Positions 1-7,650 of a DNA stretch of 36,032 nt are shown one piece after another. The notes under the pieces were generated by a model that had not been told where the DNA came from, did no database searches, and was given only the letters and a program-made list of their open reading frames with translations. The translations under genes and the position numbers were made by a program. Origin of the DNA: a virus; IMG/VR virus record IMGVR_UViG_3300008267_000750, positions 1 to 36,032 of that record. One strand, written 5' to 3'. The first letter of the stretch is position 1. Each line of letters opens with the position of its first letter.

Positions 1-47
1 TATATACTAATAAATAATTTGTTTTTTTAATTTTAATAAATTATAGA

Positions 48-55
48 TTATTTAT
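48..55 (+). promoter_or_regulatory. Putative phage promoter box (TTATTTAT)
   Basis: TTATTTAT ends 8 nt before the ATG at 64. It is one of eleven (A/C/T)TATTTAT boxes found just upstream of genes in this window. Promoter function is inferred from recurrence only. Confidence 0.3.
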
Positions 56-63
56 ATTTAACC

Positions 64-1236
64 ATGGAAATAAGAGAATTAATAAAAAAAGTAATTAAAG
101 AGTCTTTTTTAACAGAAAATGAAGTTAAAAGAATAGATTTTAGCTACCCTTTACCTGATGATTTAAATAAATTGAAGAATTATTTCGATGAGAATAATTT
201 TGAACTTTTTGTAGTAGGTGGAGCCGTGCGTGATATGATCTTAGGTAAGGAACCTAAAGACATAGATTTAGTATCTGATGCTACTCCTGATGACGTAAAA
301 AGGATTTTACCAGATGAATATAGAATAATTCCCAAAGGAGAAGCTTTTGGTATCCTTCAAATAATTACTCCAGAAGGTGGTGATTACGAGATTGCTCGTT
401 ATCGTGAGGATATTGGAAAAAAAGATGGAAGAAGACCAGATTCGGTCAAATTTTCTACTATTGATTCAGATGCTTTAAGAAGGGATTTAACAATTAATGC
501 TCTATATTACGATATAAATAAAAATCAAATTATAGATTTTGTTAATGGTTATGAAGATATTCTCAAAAGAAATATTAAAACTGTTGGTAAAGCAGAAGAT
601 AGATTTGAAGAGGATCGATTAAGAATATTGAGAGCATTTAGATTTGCAGCTAGATTTAATTCAAACTTAGATCAGGATATAATAGAGGCTTTAAGAAAAA
701 ATAATTCTCTAAAAGGGGTATCTGAAGAGAGAATTAGAGATGAATTCCTTAAAGGTATAAAAAGTGCTCAATCTGTTGTAAAATTCCTTACCGATTTAGA
801 AAATTATGGATTACTAAAACAAATTTTAGATGATTTGAATTATAGTCAATCTGAATTCGTAGAATCAAAAGATTATATCGTGTTATTGGCTAATTTACTT
901 AAAAATAATCCAGTTCATAAAATTCAAACTATTCTTAATAATCTTAAATATACAACTGATGAAATAAGAAAAATTATTTTCCTTGTTTTGTTTTTAAATT
1001 TCGATCCTGAATCTGTATATAATTTTAAAGTAAAAGAAAATGTTTCGAAAATATCTCCAGAAGAATTAAAGGAATTTGCCAGAATAAATTCTATAAATTC
1101 AAATATGGTAGATAAATTCATAGATTTTAAATTATCTGTTTCAGGGGATGAACTTTTACAGAAGGGATTCAAGGGAGCATCATTAGGAAAAGAAAAAGAA
1201 AGATTAGAGACTGTTAACTTCCTTGATACTCTTTAG
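64..1236 (+). CDS. cca: CCA-adding tRNA nucleotidyltransferase / poly(A) polymerase family
   Basis: 390 aa, close to the usual length of a bacterial class II CCA-adding enzyme, which adds or repairs the 3' CCA of tRNAs in the cytoplasm. Visible motifs in order: GGAVRD at residues 52-57, the metal-binding D66-x-D68, RRDLTINAL at 139-147, and the EEDRLRILRAFRFAARF block at 182-198 (neck/base recognition region). The C-terminal half is helical and poorly conserved. Residues 1-20 (MEIRELIKKVIKESFLTE) lie ahead of the catalytic fold and resemble amphipathic segments in neighbouring genes, possibly a packaging signal. None of the four tRNA genes at 7571-8678 encodes CCA, so the enzyme would be needed to mature them. 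The start is the first in-frame ATG, 8 nt after a putative promoter box. A poly(A) polymerase role cannot be excluded, but the tRNA context favours CCA addition. Confidence 0.9.
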   Translation: MEIRELIKKVIKESFLTENEVKRIDFSYPLPDDLNKLKNYFDENNFELFVVGGAVRDMILGKEPKDIDLVSDATPDDVKRILPDEYRIIPKGEAFGILQIITPEGGDYEIARYREDIGKKDGRRPDSVKFSTIDSDALRRDLTINALYYDINKNQIIDFVNGYEDILKRNIKTVGKAEDRFEEDRLRILRAFRFAARFNSNLDQDIIEALRKNNSLKGVSEERIRDEFLKGIKSAQSVVKFLTDLENYGLLKQILDDLNYSQSEFVESKDYIVLLANLLKNNPVHKIQTILNNLKYTTDEIRKIIFLVLFLNFDPESVYNFKVKENVSKISPEELKEFARINSINSNMVDKFIDFKLSVSGDELLQKGFKGASLGKEKERLETVNFLDTL

Positions 1237-1245
1237 TTTTTTCGA

Positions 1246-1253
1246 CTATTTAT
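1246..1253 (+). promoter_or_regulatory. Putative phage promoter box (CTATTTAT)
   Basis: CTATTTAT lies 4 nt before the ATG at 1258. If this is a -10-type element, the transcript would be nearly leaderless. The same 4-nt spacing occurs before the intron-encoded HNH gene at 8601. Confidence 0.3.
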
Positions 1254-1257
1254 TTAC

Positions 1258-2274
1258 ATGAAAAAGGATAAAATTCCCGGAGGCAAAGCAAAAGGCAAAT
1301 CTTTAAAAGATATTGCGATTATGCACTGTAAATCTGATTCAAAAAACAAATCAGATGAAAGAAAAATTGAAAAAATGTTAGACCATTTAAAGTTGGAATT
1401 AAAAAAAGGGATTAAAACTGAATTGGAACATACAACCAGTGAAGAATTTGCCAAAGAAATAGCTATGGATCATTTATATGAAGATCCAAAATATTATACA
1501 AAACTTTTAAAAATTGAAGAAATGAAAAAAACAAAAAAAATAAACATCAACGATATATCTGAAATGGTTAAGAAAGCTCTTAATGAAGAATTTGTTGGTG
1601 GTGTAAATTATGATAATGTTTTAGCAACTGAACTAAAAGAAAAAGTTGGTGATTTAAGCAAATTAACTCCTTATGTTTTAGAACTAGGTAATGAAATTCA
1701 ATCAGATTCATCTGGTAAAATTCATGTTTATGATGAGGGAAAAAAAGTTAAGATATTCAACAATATTGATGACTTTTTAAAAGGTATCAAATACGGTCCT
1801 GTTAGAATTACCGAAGAAGATTCTTCAATGCCACATAAAGATCATGAAGCTATGATGGCAAAAGGAGAAATCAGAGATATGGTTAAAAATGCAAAAGAAG
1901 TTTATAAAATGATTCAACCCGGTGATGAACTTCCCGGATGGATTTCTGCTTATATTACTTTAGCTTCAGATTATATGCATAGCATCGCTGAATACATGAC
2001 TGAAAAACATAGTGGTGGTGAAGAACTAACTGAAGATACAGAAGATGCACCAAAGAAATTAACAATGGATCAATTTTGTGAATGGTTAGGTTTGCCAACA
2101 GATAAAGTTCAATTAGGAATTGAAATTGCAAAGGTTTCAGACCCGGATGGAGCATACACTCACTTACAGGATATGGGTGAAGATGAAGCAGCGGAAGCAA
2201 TAGAAGCCATATATTTTGAACATGGTTCTCTTAAAGAAGCAATTGCTGCTTGTAAAGAAGATTTAGGCATTTAA
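1258..2274 (+). CDS. DUF5661-like phage protein
   Basis: 338 aa, function unknown. The N-terminal region has two recognisable blocks: IPGGKAKGKSLKDIA (6-20), and a segment around 51-84 with KKGIKTELEHTTS followed by AMDHLYEDPKYYTKL, which matches my memory of DUF5661, a small domain common in phage and virion-associated proteins. A linker then holds ININDISEMVKKALNEEF, an amphipathic segment like those at the termini of neighbouring genes. The C-terminal half has a helix-rich block (DELPGWISAYITLASDYMHS) seen in marine myovirus hypothetical proteins, then an acidic tail. It follows the CCA gene by 21 nt and ends at a strong terminator (2295-2330). The two-part architecture with the packaging-like peptide in the middle suggests a fusion or a proteolytically processed protein (inference). 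Confidence 0.6.
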   Translation: MKKDKIPGGKAKGKSLKDIAIMHCKSDSKNKSDERKIEKMLDHLKLELKKGIKTELEHTTSEEFAKEIAMDHLYEDPKYYTKLLKIEEMKKTKKININDISEMVKKALNEEFVGGVNYDNVLATELKEKVGDLSKLTPYVLELGNEIQSDSSGKIHVYDEGKKVKIFNNIDDFLKGIKYGPVRITEEDSSMPHKDHEAMMAKGEIRDMVKNAKEVYKMIQPGDELPGWISAYITLASDYMHSIAEYMTEKHSGGEELTEDTEDAPKKLTMDQFCEWLGLPTDKVQLGIEIAKVSDPDGAYTHLQDMGEDEAAEAIEAIYFEHGSLKEAIAACKEDLGI

Positions 2275-2294
2275 ATAAATTTATTTTTTTACAT

Positions 2295-2330
2295 AACCAT
2301 AGTTTTTTATTAAACTATGGTTTTTTTTAT
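2295..2330 (+). terminator. Rho-independent terminator
   Basis: An 11-bp perfect stem (AACCATAGTTT 2295-2305 with AAACTATGGTT 2312-2322), a 6-nt loop and a following T-run. It closes the CCA/DUF5661 transcription unit. Confidence 0.85.
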
Positions 2331-2351
2331 TTAAATAATATCTTTATATTA

Positions 2352-3041
2352 ATGAAAAAGGACATAATTATTTTTCACCACAGTTATTTAGTAAATAATT
2401 GGTTAGAAATTATGAGTGAACAACTAGACCTTTTAAAGAAAAGCGAACTTTATGAAAATGCTCAACAAATACATTTTTGTTGTTTTTCTGAAATAAAAGA
2501 AAATATTATTGATTTTGTTAAATTGATCCAAGAATTTGATTTAGATGAAAAATGTACAATTGTAGTTGAACCTTATAATGATAATGAAAGATTAACTCTT
2601 ACATATATGCAAACAATTTGTAAGAATTTATCTGATGAAAAAGTTCTTTATTTTCACACAAAAGGTGTTACATCATACTTAAGATACGGAGAATCTGGAG
2701 ATAGAAATATAAAATCTTGGCGAAATATAATGGAATTTTATTTAATTGAAAATTGGAGGAAATGTTTTGAATTGATGAATAATCATGATGTGGTAGGAGC
2801 ATTTTATGGCCCATGGCATCAATTAACAGGACAGATCATTAATTATTATTCAGGTAACTTTTGGTGGTCCAAGGTATCTCACATAAAAAACACTCCCGAT
2901 ATGAAGAAGAGAGATAATTGGTTAGGTTGTGAATCTTTGATCACCTCAATACCTCATGTTTGGTATAATTTCAGATTTGCCCCCCCTAATTCAAGTATGT
3001 ATGATGTTTATTTCGACCCAAATGAATATAGATTGAATTAA
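2352..3041 (+). CDS. Putative glycosyltransferase-like protein
   Basis: 229 aa. It resembles a family of short glycosyltransferase-like proteins found in marine viruses and bacteria. The features I rely on are a YFHTKGVT motif near residues 99-106, an SWRNIMEFYLIENW helix (about 118-131), a VVGAFYGPW strand, and a YYSGNFWWSKVSHIKNTP motif (about 163-180), where the family usually reads HFSGNFWWAK. There is no signal peptide or membrane segment, so it is probably cytoplasmic. Possible substrates are the phage DNA, a fibre protein or the host surface; the sequence does not decide. The gene follows a terminator and converges with the RNA ligase gene, overlapping it by 4 nt at the stop codons. 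No classical DxD was identified with confidence, so the catalytic assignment is tentative. Confidence 0.5.
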   Translation: MKKDIIIFHHSYLVNNWLEIMSEQLDLLKKSELYENAQQIHFCCFSEIKENIIDFVKLIQEFDLDEKCTIVVEPYNDNERLTLTYMQTICKNLSDEKVLYFHTKGVTSYLRYGESGDRNIKSWRNIMEFYLIENWRKCFELMNNHDVVGAFYGPWHQLTGQIINYYSGNFWWSKVSHIKNTPDMKKRDNWLGCESLITSIPHVWYNFRFAPPNSSMYDVYFDPNEYRLN

Positions 3042-4078
3042 ATTTCTATATTTTTTATAAATGGTTTTTCGTATTTAGGTTCAATTATTTTCCATATAAT
3101 ATTATCATAGCTTTTTTTATCTAACATTTTAAATAATATGGCTGGATATTTTTGTTTTTTTGCATACGCTGCAAATTCAGCTCTGGTGTCTCCCATTTTC
3201 CAATGGAAAAATCTATGGAATGATTTGTTAGATTCTTCTTCTACTAATCTATAATTTCTTTCTAAATTAATTCTGGTTTCCTTTACCCAATCATAAAATT
3301 CGTCTGGAACCCTCTCTAATATCTCAGCAAAGTCATTACCATCAACTAAATGTTGCCATATAGTCCTAGATGAAACATTAGTTAGAATCCTATGTAATCG
3401 AACATAATCGTCAAACTTTACTTTTAATCTAAAACCGTTTTGGAATTTAACAACAAAACCCTCTTTGTTATTCTCTTCCAATTTTTTTAGCTGTGAAATA
3501 TCTTGAATACCATCGTACCTTTTTACAATAGGAAAACCTATTGGTTCTAATTCACAATCCAATCCTGTAGCCTTATCTATTACAGCTAACAAAACCAAAT
3601 CATCAACATTACCATAATTTACAACTATTCTATTTTCCGGATAAATTATCTCGAACAAATATGTTTTTGATTTATCTAAATTAGGAATTACATACTTATA
3701 TCTGTTATGTAAAATGTTTGTTGCATAAATAGCTTGATCAGATTCAAAAGATCCTCTAGTGGCTATGTATGGCATGTCTCCAATCCAATATAAAATACCT
3801 AGTGAACCATCCATTTTTTCATATACTTCAAAAGATGTTTTAGGTATATCATCGTGTGTATGTTCTTCGAGGTTGAAAAACTTTCTAAATGGCCTTGCTA
3901 CTACATTGTAATTTGAATCAAGAATTAAACCTCGACACTGTAAAGTAATTTCGTTCCAAACCCTCTCATATTGAGCTTTTGGACCATAGTTATAAATAAA
4001 ATAATCAGCCTTTTTGTGCTTCTGCACAATGACTAATTTTTCATCTATCATTTTATTTAATTCGTTGATATCTAACAT
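3038..4078 (-). CDS. rnlA: T4 Rnl1-type RNA ligase
   Basis: 346 aa (T4 Rnl1 is 374). It is an ATP-dependent RNA ligase of the nucleotidyltransferase superfamily, which joins 5'-phosphate and 3'-OH RNA ends. All hallmark motifs are present: the lysine that becomes adenylylated in KMDGSLG (K88), motif III at YLFEIIYPENRIVV (E143), motif IV EGFVVKF (206-212) and motif V RLKVKF (217-222). The upstream CRGLILD...VARPFRKFFN block (48-69) is typical of the Rnl1 family. In T4 this enzyme repairs tRNA cut by the host anticodon nuclease PrrC. Here the phage has its own tRNAs and CCA-adding enzyme, so tRNA repair is a reasonable role. I see no polynucleotide kinase/phosphatase partner in this window. 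It is on the opposite strand to its neighbours and overlaps the 2352 gene by 4 nt. Confidence 0.92.
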   Translation of the reverse strand: MLDINELNKMIDEKLVIVQKHKKADYFIYNYGPKAQYERVWNEITLQCRGLILDSNYNVVARPFRKFFNLEEHTHDDIPKTSFEVYEKMDGSLGILYWIGDMPYIATRGSFESDQAIYATNILHNRYKYVIPNLDKSKTYLFEIIYPENRIVVNYGNVDDLVLLAVIDKATGLDCELEPIGFPIVKRYDGIQDISQLKKLEENNKEGFVVKFQNGFRLKVKFDDYVRLHRILTNVSSRTIWQHLVDGNDFAEILERVPDEFYDWVKETRINLERNYRLVEEESNKSFHRFFHWKMGDTRAEFAAYAKKQKYPAILFKMLDKKSYDNIIWKIIEPKYEKPFIKNIEI

Positions 4079-4137
4079 TTTGTATACTTACAAACAATTT
4101 AAACGTTAAATTAATTAAATTTGTTACAAAAATAAGG

Positions 4138-4145
4138 ATATTTAT
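4138..4145 (+). promoter_or_regulatory. Putative phage promoter box (ATATTTAT)
   Basis: ATATTTAT lies 15 nt before the ATG at 4161, in the divergent gap between the RNA ligase and that gene. The same 15-16-nt spacing is seen at 11028, 16349 and 30535. Confidence 0.35.
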
Positions 4146-4160
4146 AATAAAAATTATTTT

Positions 4161-4640
4161 ATGTTCGAAAGAAAACTAAGAAAGACTGTACGTTCAATCA
4201 TGGAGAGTGAATATGTGAAAGATCAGTCCATCTACAATATCGTAGGAAAAAAAATGGTAGATATATTCTCAAATAATCCCGGTATAAATAAAATTAGAAA
4301 TAAAATTATAACCTATGCGAAATTCTTTGAAGGTGGTGAAGAATTCAAGGGTTACTATTCAGCAAAAGAATATTTGCGTATGGAAGGATATGAATCAGGA
4401 TCAATGATGAGAGATTATCCTATACCATTTATGAAAATGGGTAAAACTACAGTAGATAATAGAGGTAATACAATTATAATTACAAAATACGAGGAAGAAA
4501 GACCATTGATAATTACCAAATATGATGCTCTGTCTCAAGAAAGTTTTGATGAATTAGATGGTGTAATAATTCCATCTCCTGATCAAAACAATATGAGAGA
4601 TGGAAACATTTATGTCGTTTTCTTTAATTTCCCAGATTGA
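4161..4640 (+). CDS. Phage protein of unknown function
   Basis: 159 aa, not recognised. The N-terminus MFERKLRKTVRSIMESEY is a basic amphipathic helix with an I-x-E tripeptide, resembling the ends of several neighbouring gene products (possible packaging peptide). The middle has a YYSAKEYLRMEGYESGSMM segment and the rest looks like a mixed alpha/beta domain with several beta-strand-like stretches (GNTIIITKY, PLIITKYD, GNIYVVFFNF). It has no cysteines, signal peptide or transmembrane stretch. It ends directly against the stop of the minus-strand gene at 4641, with no terminator visible between the two. The start is the first ATG of the frame, 15 nt after a putative promoter box. Confidence 0.7.
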   Translation: MFERKLRKTVRSIMESEYVKDQSIYNIVGKKMVDIFSNNPGINKIRNKIITYAKFFEGGEEFKGYYSAKEYLRMEGYESGSMMRDYPIPFMKMGKTTVDNRGNTIIITKYEEERPLIITKYDALSQESFDELDGVIIPSPDQNNMRDGNIYVVFFNFPD

Positions 4641-5024
4641 TTATTTTATCTCGTCAATAAATCCAAATAAATGTTTATTGACAATTCTATACCATAATTC
4701 TCTCTGCCACTCGAATCCTAAATTTCCATAGTGCTTTTCAAATTCTATTATCTCTTTAACTATCAAAGCTCTGTCATCTGGAGTAATTCTGTTCCATTCT
4801 TCTAAAACCCAATCTACTATTCGTTGAACTGATCCTGTTTTTCTTCCAAGTGCATACCTGAGTGCAAAAATCATTAAGGTAGAATCGCATACAAAACGTT
4901 CTTCTTTCCATAGAAATTGATTGTCACTTAAAATATTAAGGATATAATCCTTGTTTGATTTTAAATAATTTATGAATATTTTTTCACTGGAAAAGGTTTT
5001 AGGAAATTTGATTTTCTTTTTCAT
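4641..5024 (-). CDS. Small conserved phage protein of unknown function
   Basis: 127 aa, helical. The central ALRYALGRKTGSVQRIVDWV segment (about 55-74) is like a widespread short protein found in phages and plasmids (pattern F-A-x-R-Y-A-L-G-R, then a helix ending W-x-x-I-x-P-x-D). Its function is unknown to me. It is followed by a charged helical tail with ALIVKEIIEFEKHYGN. It is single on the minus strand, abutting the stop of the 4161 gene and diverging from the 5064 gene. The start ATG is the first in frame, preceded by A/T-rich sequence. Confidence 0.7.
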   Translation of the reverse strand: MKKKIKFPKTFSSEKIFINYLKSNKDYILNILSDNQFLWKEERFVCDSTLMIFALRYALGRKTGSVQRIVDWVLEEWNRITPDDRALIVKEIIEFEKHYGNLGFEWQRELWYRIVNKHLFGFIDEIK

Positions 5025-5032
5025 TTTTAAAA

Positions 5033-5040
5033 CTATTTAT
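5033..5040 (+). promoter_or_regulatory. Putative phage promoter box (CTATTTAT)
   Basis: CTATTTAT lies 23 nt before the ATG at 5064, in a divergent intergenic gap where a new plus-strand unit must begin. Confidence 0.4.
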
Positions 5041-5063
5041 TAATATAATAAAATTCTATAAAA

Positions 5064-5339
5064 ATGAAACTTACTAAAAAGGAATTTGAGAACCTTATTA
5101 AAGAAGAAGTGAAGAAAGCTATCGAGGAAATTAATATTCTTGGTGAAGGTAAATCTAAACCCTCGGCTGGTCTTTCTGCAAAACAAAAATCCAAAGTTGC
5201 TAAAAAAGCAAAAAAAGGTGGTGATATCGGTAAGCCCGGTAAAGGTTTCAAAGATGTTGAAGCTAAAGCAAAAGAATGGGGTGCTGATGATCCTAAAGCC
5301 GTAGCAGCAGCTGTATTATGGAAAAATGTGAAAAGATAG
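5064..5339 (+). CDS. Small lysine-rich phage protein
   Basis: 91 aa, strongly basic. The N-terminus MKLTKKEFENLIKEEVKKAI looks like the T4 internal-protein targeting peptide in layout (a short start ending in an I-x-E tripeptide). After a GEGKSKPSAG linker comes a Lys-rich core (KQKSKVAKKAKKGGDIG), a Gly-Lys stretch, and an Ala-rich C-terminus ending AAAVLWKNVKR. Similar small proteins with the ending AAAxxWKNxKR occur in many marine phages, with no function known to me. A DNA-associated internal virion protein is one possibility (inference from charge and N-terminus). Its 3' end overlaps the HNH gene by 22 nt. Confidence 0.7.
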   Translation: MKLTKKEFENLIKEEVKKAIEEINILGEGKSKPSAGLSAKQKSKVAKKAKKGGDIGKPGKGFKDVEAKAKEWGADDPKAVAAAVLWKNVKR

Positions 5340-5767
5340 ATCTTAAATGTAATGTTTGTTCTGATAAATTAAATAATTTTAATTGGTCTTCAGGAAAACA
5401 GAAAAAAGGATGGTTTATTTGTAATAATTGTCATACGGACAAATATAAAAAATACAGAAAAAAACATCCGTTCAAGGCTCGTCTTTCATATTTTAACAAA
5501 AGATACGATGGAAATTTGAAAGTTCAAGATCTTGAATTAATTTACGAAAATCAAAAAAAGAACTGTCCACTATGTGGTGATCCTATTGATATAAAAGATA
5601 AATTTTGTTTAGATCATGTCGTTGCTAGAAATAGTGAAGGTTTAACAACAAAAGAAAATATCCAAATATTATGTGAAAATTGTAATATTGGAAAATTTAA
5701 AATGAGTACAGAAGATTATATAAAACATTGTGAAAAAGTAGTAAATAATTATAAAAAAAATGATTGA
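5318..5767 (+). CDS. Free-standing HNH endonuclease
   Basis: 149 aa. A zinc-ribbon pair (C11/C14 and C35/C38) precedes a basic linker and an HNH core: C83-P-L-C86, the catalytic D99-H100-V-V, the asparagine N114 in KENIQIL, and C119-x-x-C122-N with a downstream lysine. It is a typical phage homing-type HNH nuclease that cuts DNA and promotes its own spread. It overlaps the 3' end of the lysine-rich gene by 22 nt and the start of the next gene by 8 nt, as expected for an endonuclease inserted tightly between genes. No intron splice elements are visible around it, so it is free-standing. There is no alternative ATG upstream of the zinc ribbon. Confidence 0.85.
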   Translation: MEKCEKIDLKCNVCSDKLNNFNWSSGKQKKGWFICNNCHTDKYKKYRKKHPFKARLSYFNKRYDGNLKVQDLELIYENQKKNCPLCGDPIDIKDKFCLDHVVARNSEGLTTKENIQILCENCNIGKFKMSTEDYIKHCEKVVNNYKKND

Positions 5768-6074
5768 CGTTTATGCTGAACCCGGCTCCTATATAGCTGG
5801 AGCTAATAATATCGCTTTGACTAATGCATTCAAAAAATTATTGAACGCAAGACCAAATACAACTATTCCTTTCTTTTTTGAAAAGGATGGAAGAAAACTC
5901 ATGGGAAGAGCTAAAACTTTTCAAGGCTCTCAAGGTGATTATCCAACTTACTATATCAATTTTTTTGATTTGGATAACGAAGAAGATGGTATGAAAATGT
6001 TAGAAGGTAAAGTTTTTGCCAAAGGAAGATTGCAATTAGAAGAAAGATTATTCGATTATTATAATTCAATTTAA
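5760..6074 (+). CDS. Small phage protein of unknown function
   Basis: 104 aa, not recognised. It is mixed alpha/beta with no signal peptide, membrane segment or cysteine. The middle holds PFFFEKDGRKLMGRAKTF and YPTYYINFFDLDNEEDG, which suggest a compact beta-rich domain, and the C-terminus is a charged helix. It overlaps the HNH gene by 8 nt and is followed 3 nt later by the next gene, so it is translated as part of a cluster. No function can be assigned. Confidence 0.65.
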   Translation: MIDVYAEPGSYIAGANNIALTNAFKKLLNARPNTTIPFFFEKDGRKLMGRAKTFQGSQGDYPTYYINFFDLDNEEDGMKMLEGKVFAKGRLQLEERLFDYYNSI

Positions 6075-6077
6075 AAA

Positions 6078-6308
6078 ATGAAGAATTTTATTAGAAAACC
6101 TTTTACTGTTTTTTTAATAATAATATCATTTTTGTTTATCTTCAACAACTCAAATAATAAAGTACCTGAAAAAAGTTCAATTTTGGACTTTGACCCAAAC
6201 TCAACAGTAATAGTCCCTAACTATAGACAGTTATTTTTAAGGCACTATGAATCAAAATATAAAGTAAATTATAGTAAAGATAATACTATAAACAGTCAGA
6301 GCAAGTAA
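6078..6308 (+). CDS. Small single-pass membrane protein
   Basis: 76 aa. The N-terminus is short and basic (MKNFIRK), followed by a hydrophobic stretch at about 9-23 (FTVFLIIISFLFIFN) with no obvious signal-peptidase site, so an N-in signal anchor with an exported, polar C-terminal 50 residues is likely. It sits 3 nt after the previous stop and 40 nt before the lipoprotein gene, so the two exported proteins may act together at the cell envelope (inference). No homology recognised. Confidence 0.6.
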   Translation: MKNFIRKPFTVFLIIISFLFIFNNSNNKVPEKSSILDFDPNSTVIVPNYRQLFLRHYESKYKVNYSKDNTINSQSK

Positions 6309-6348
6309 GTTTTTATTTGTTCTTAAAAACTTTTTAAAAAAAAATATC

Positions 6349-7449
6349 ATGAAAAATTTATTGAAAAATAAACTGCTATCTATTAAAGTAAGTGTAGTGT
6401 TATTATTAGTGTTTTTGACTACTATAACTTGTAGTAAAACCGATGAATCACCTAAAATTATTCAAGAAGAAATAAATTCTTCTGTTGTATATGATGATAC
6501 ACTAATGGATCCCGGACCAGATCCTGAATTTGTTTCAGTTGAAAATAGAATTAATGTTGAAAATCTTTCAGCAAGAGTAATTGGTGTTAATACAATTAAC
6601 ACTTGGGAAAGATATATGTATATAGATAAAACTGATACAATATATAATTCAATATCAGCTTCAAGAAGGTTATCAGGGTATCTTAAAAAATATGGCTTTA
6701 AAGGTGTTTATTTGTATAGTACCTCAGCAATTGTTTCCTCTACTTCAAACTATTCTAACTTTAGTAGATTTGTAAAAACACTTAGTGATAGTGGAATCGT
6801 ATATAGAGGAGTAGCAAGCGGTAGTGCCACAACTTTTAAATCTGGTGGAGGAATATCAAATTATAATAACTCCCAATCTGATGCAACTAAAAAAATTAAT
6901 AGAGCTAATTTGGAATTGGAATGGTGGAACAATGTAACAACTTGGGATAACTGGAACTCTATAAATCAACAAATATCTTTAGCAACCATAACCGATAATG
7001 ATTTCTATGAAGGTTGGTATAAAAATATGGGCTCCACCATAGATACTGTCGCAGCTAGAGATCAAGTTAGATTTTCTGATAGAGTACTTTTACATTGCTA
7101 TCAAAATGGTATCCCGACTTATTCATATGCAAATGCCCAAAGCACCGGTGCAACCGGAGGAAGATTGGATATAATTGCTAAAGGAGCAAGACAAGTTGGA
7201 AGAAAAATAGATTTGTATATTATAATCTCTTCAGAAAATACTGCTTGGGGAGCTAGTAATACTTTTACAGGGCCAGCACTTGCTAATGCCTATCTATCAG
7301 GTCAAGCTAATCCCTATCTTTTTATAGAAAATCAAGCCTATAATAATATTTTTAATAATATGACCACCTTTCAAAAACAATGGATCAACTTAAAAGGTTT
7401 CGTTTGGTTTACTAAACGATACTGCTACAAAGCTGTACCTCCAAGATAA
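6349..7449 (+). CDS. Phage-borne Bacteroidota-type lipoprotein
   Basis: 366 aa. It has an N-terminal signal with K-rich n-region, hydrophobic core VSVVLLLVFLTTITC and the lipidated cysteine at Cys28, followed by S-K-T-D-E. This is typical of Bacteroidota lipoproteins, which tolerate a relaxed lipobox (here T-I-T-C). The mature protein is Trp/Tyr/Ser-rich, with motifs GFKGVYLYST, SGIVYRGVASGSATTF, NLELEWWNN and SENTAWGAS. Alternating predicted helices and strands suggest a TIM-barrel-like extracellular domain, but no family is recognised. It is expected to be anchored in the inner or outer membrane of the infected cell. A surface-modifying or superinfection-exclusion role would fit (inference). 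It is probably horizontally acquired from the host lineage. A bidirectional terminator follows at 7536-7570. Confidence 0.75.
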   Translation: MKNLLKNKLLSIKVSVVLLLVFLTTITCSKTDESPKIIQEEINSSVVYDDTLMDPGPDPEFVSVENRINVENLSARVIGVNTINTWERYMYIDKTDTIYNSISASRRLSGYLKKYGFKGVYLYSTSAIVSSTSNYSNFSRFVKTLSDSGIVYRGVASGSATTFKSGGGISNYNNSQSDATKKINRANLELEWWNNVTTWDNWNSINQQISLATITDNDFYEGWYKNMGSTIDTVAARDQVRFSDRVLLHCYQNGIPTYSYANAQSTGATGGRLDIIAKGARQVGRKIDLYIIISSENTAWGASNTFTGPALANAYLSGQANPYLFIENQAYNNIFNNMTTFQKQWINLKGFVWFTKRYCYKAVPPR

Positions 7450-7451
7450 TC

Positions 7452-7492
7452 TTTTTGCGAAAAGTATTGAATTGTGATACTTTGTGCAAAAA
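7452..7492. other. Imperfect inverted repeat after the lipoprotein gene
   Basis: Two 7-bp arms in tandem (TTTTTGC 7452-7458 with GCAAAAA 7486-7492, and AAAGTAT 7461-7467 with ATACTTT 7477-7483) form a hairpin with a 2x2 internal loop and a 9-nt apical loop. It starts 3 nt after the stop codon. There is no T-run afterwards, so it may stabilise the mRNA end rather than terminate. Confidence 0.4.
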
Positions 7493-7535
7493 AATTCTGT
7501 TTCTGGAATTTGACATTTTTAGTAAAAAATAGAAA

Positions 7536-7570
7536 TAAAAAACCCTAGAGAATCTCTAGGGGTTTTTTTG
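7536..7570. terminator. Bidirectional terminator
   Basis: An 8-bp stem (CCCTAGAG 7543-7550 with CTCTAGGG 7554-7561), loop AAT, a T-run on the plus side and an A-run (T-run on the minus strand) on the other side. It lies between the convergent lipoprotein gene and tRNA cluster and probably serves both. Confidence 0.85.
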
Positions 7571-7644
7571 TAGTCCCGAGGCGATTCGAACGCCTGACCG
7601 TCTGCTTAGAAGGCAGATGCTCTATCCAGCTGAGCTACAGGACC
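7571..7644 (-). tRNA. tRNA-Arg (UCU)
   Basis: 74 nt cloverleaf read on the minus strand. The acceptor GGTCCTG pairs with CGGGACT with two G-U wobbles, and the anticodon stem TCTGC/GCAGA encloses loop CTTCTAA (anticodon TCT). The T-arm is GGCG/CGCC with loop TTCGAAT. CCA is not encoded. It reads AGA, a common codon in this AT-rich genome. Confidence 0.95.
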
Positions 7645-7650
7645 AATTAG

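Noticed and set aside
924-1172. Minus-strand frame inside the CCA-enzyme gene
   Set aside because: It lies wholly within a well-supported gene on the other strand and shows no protein motif.
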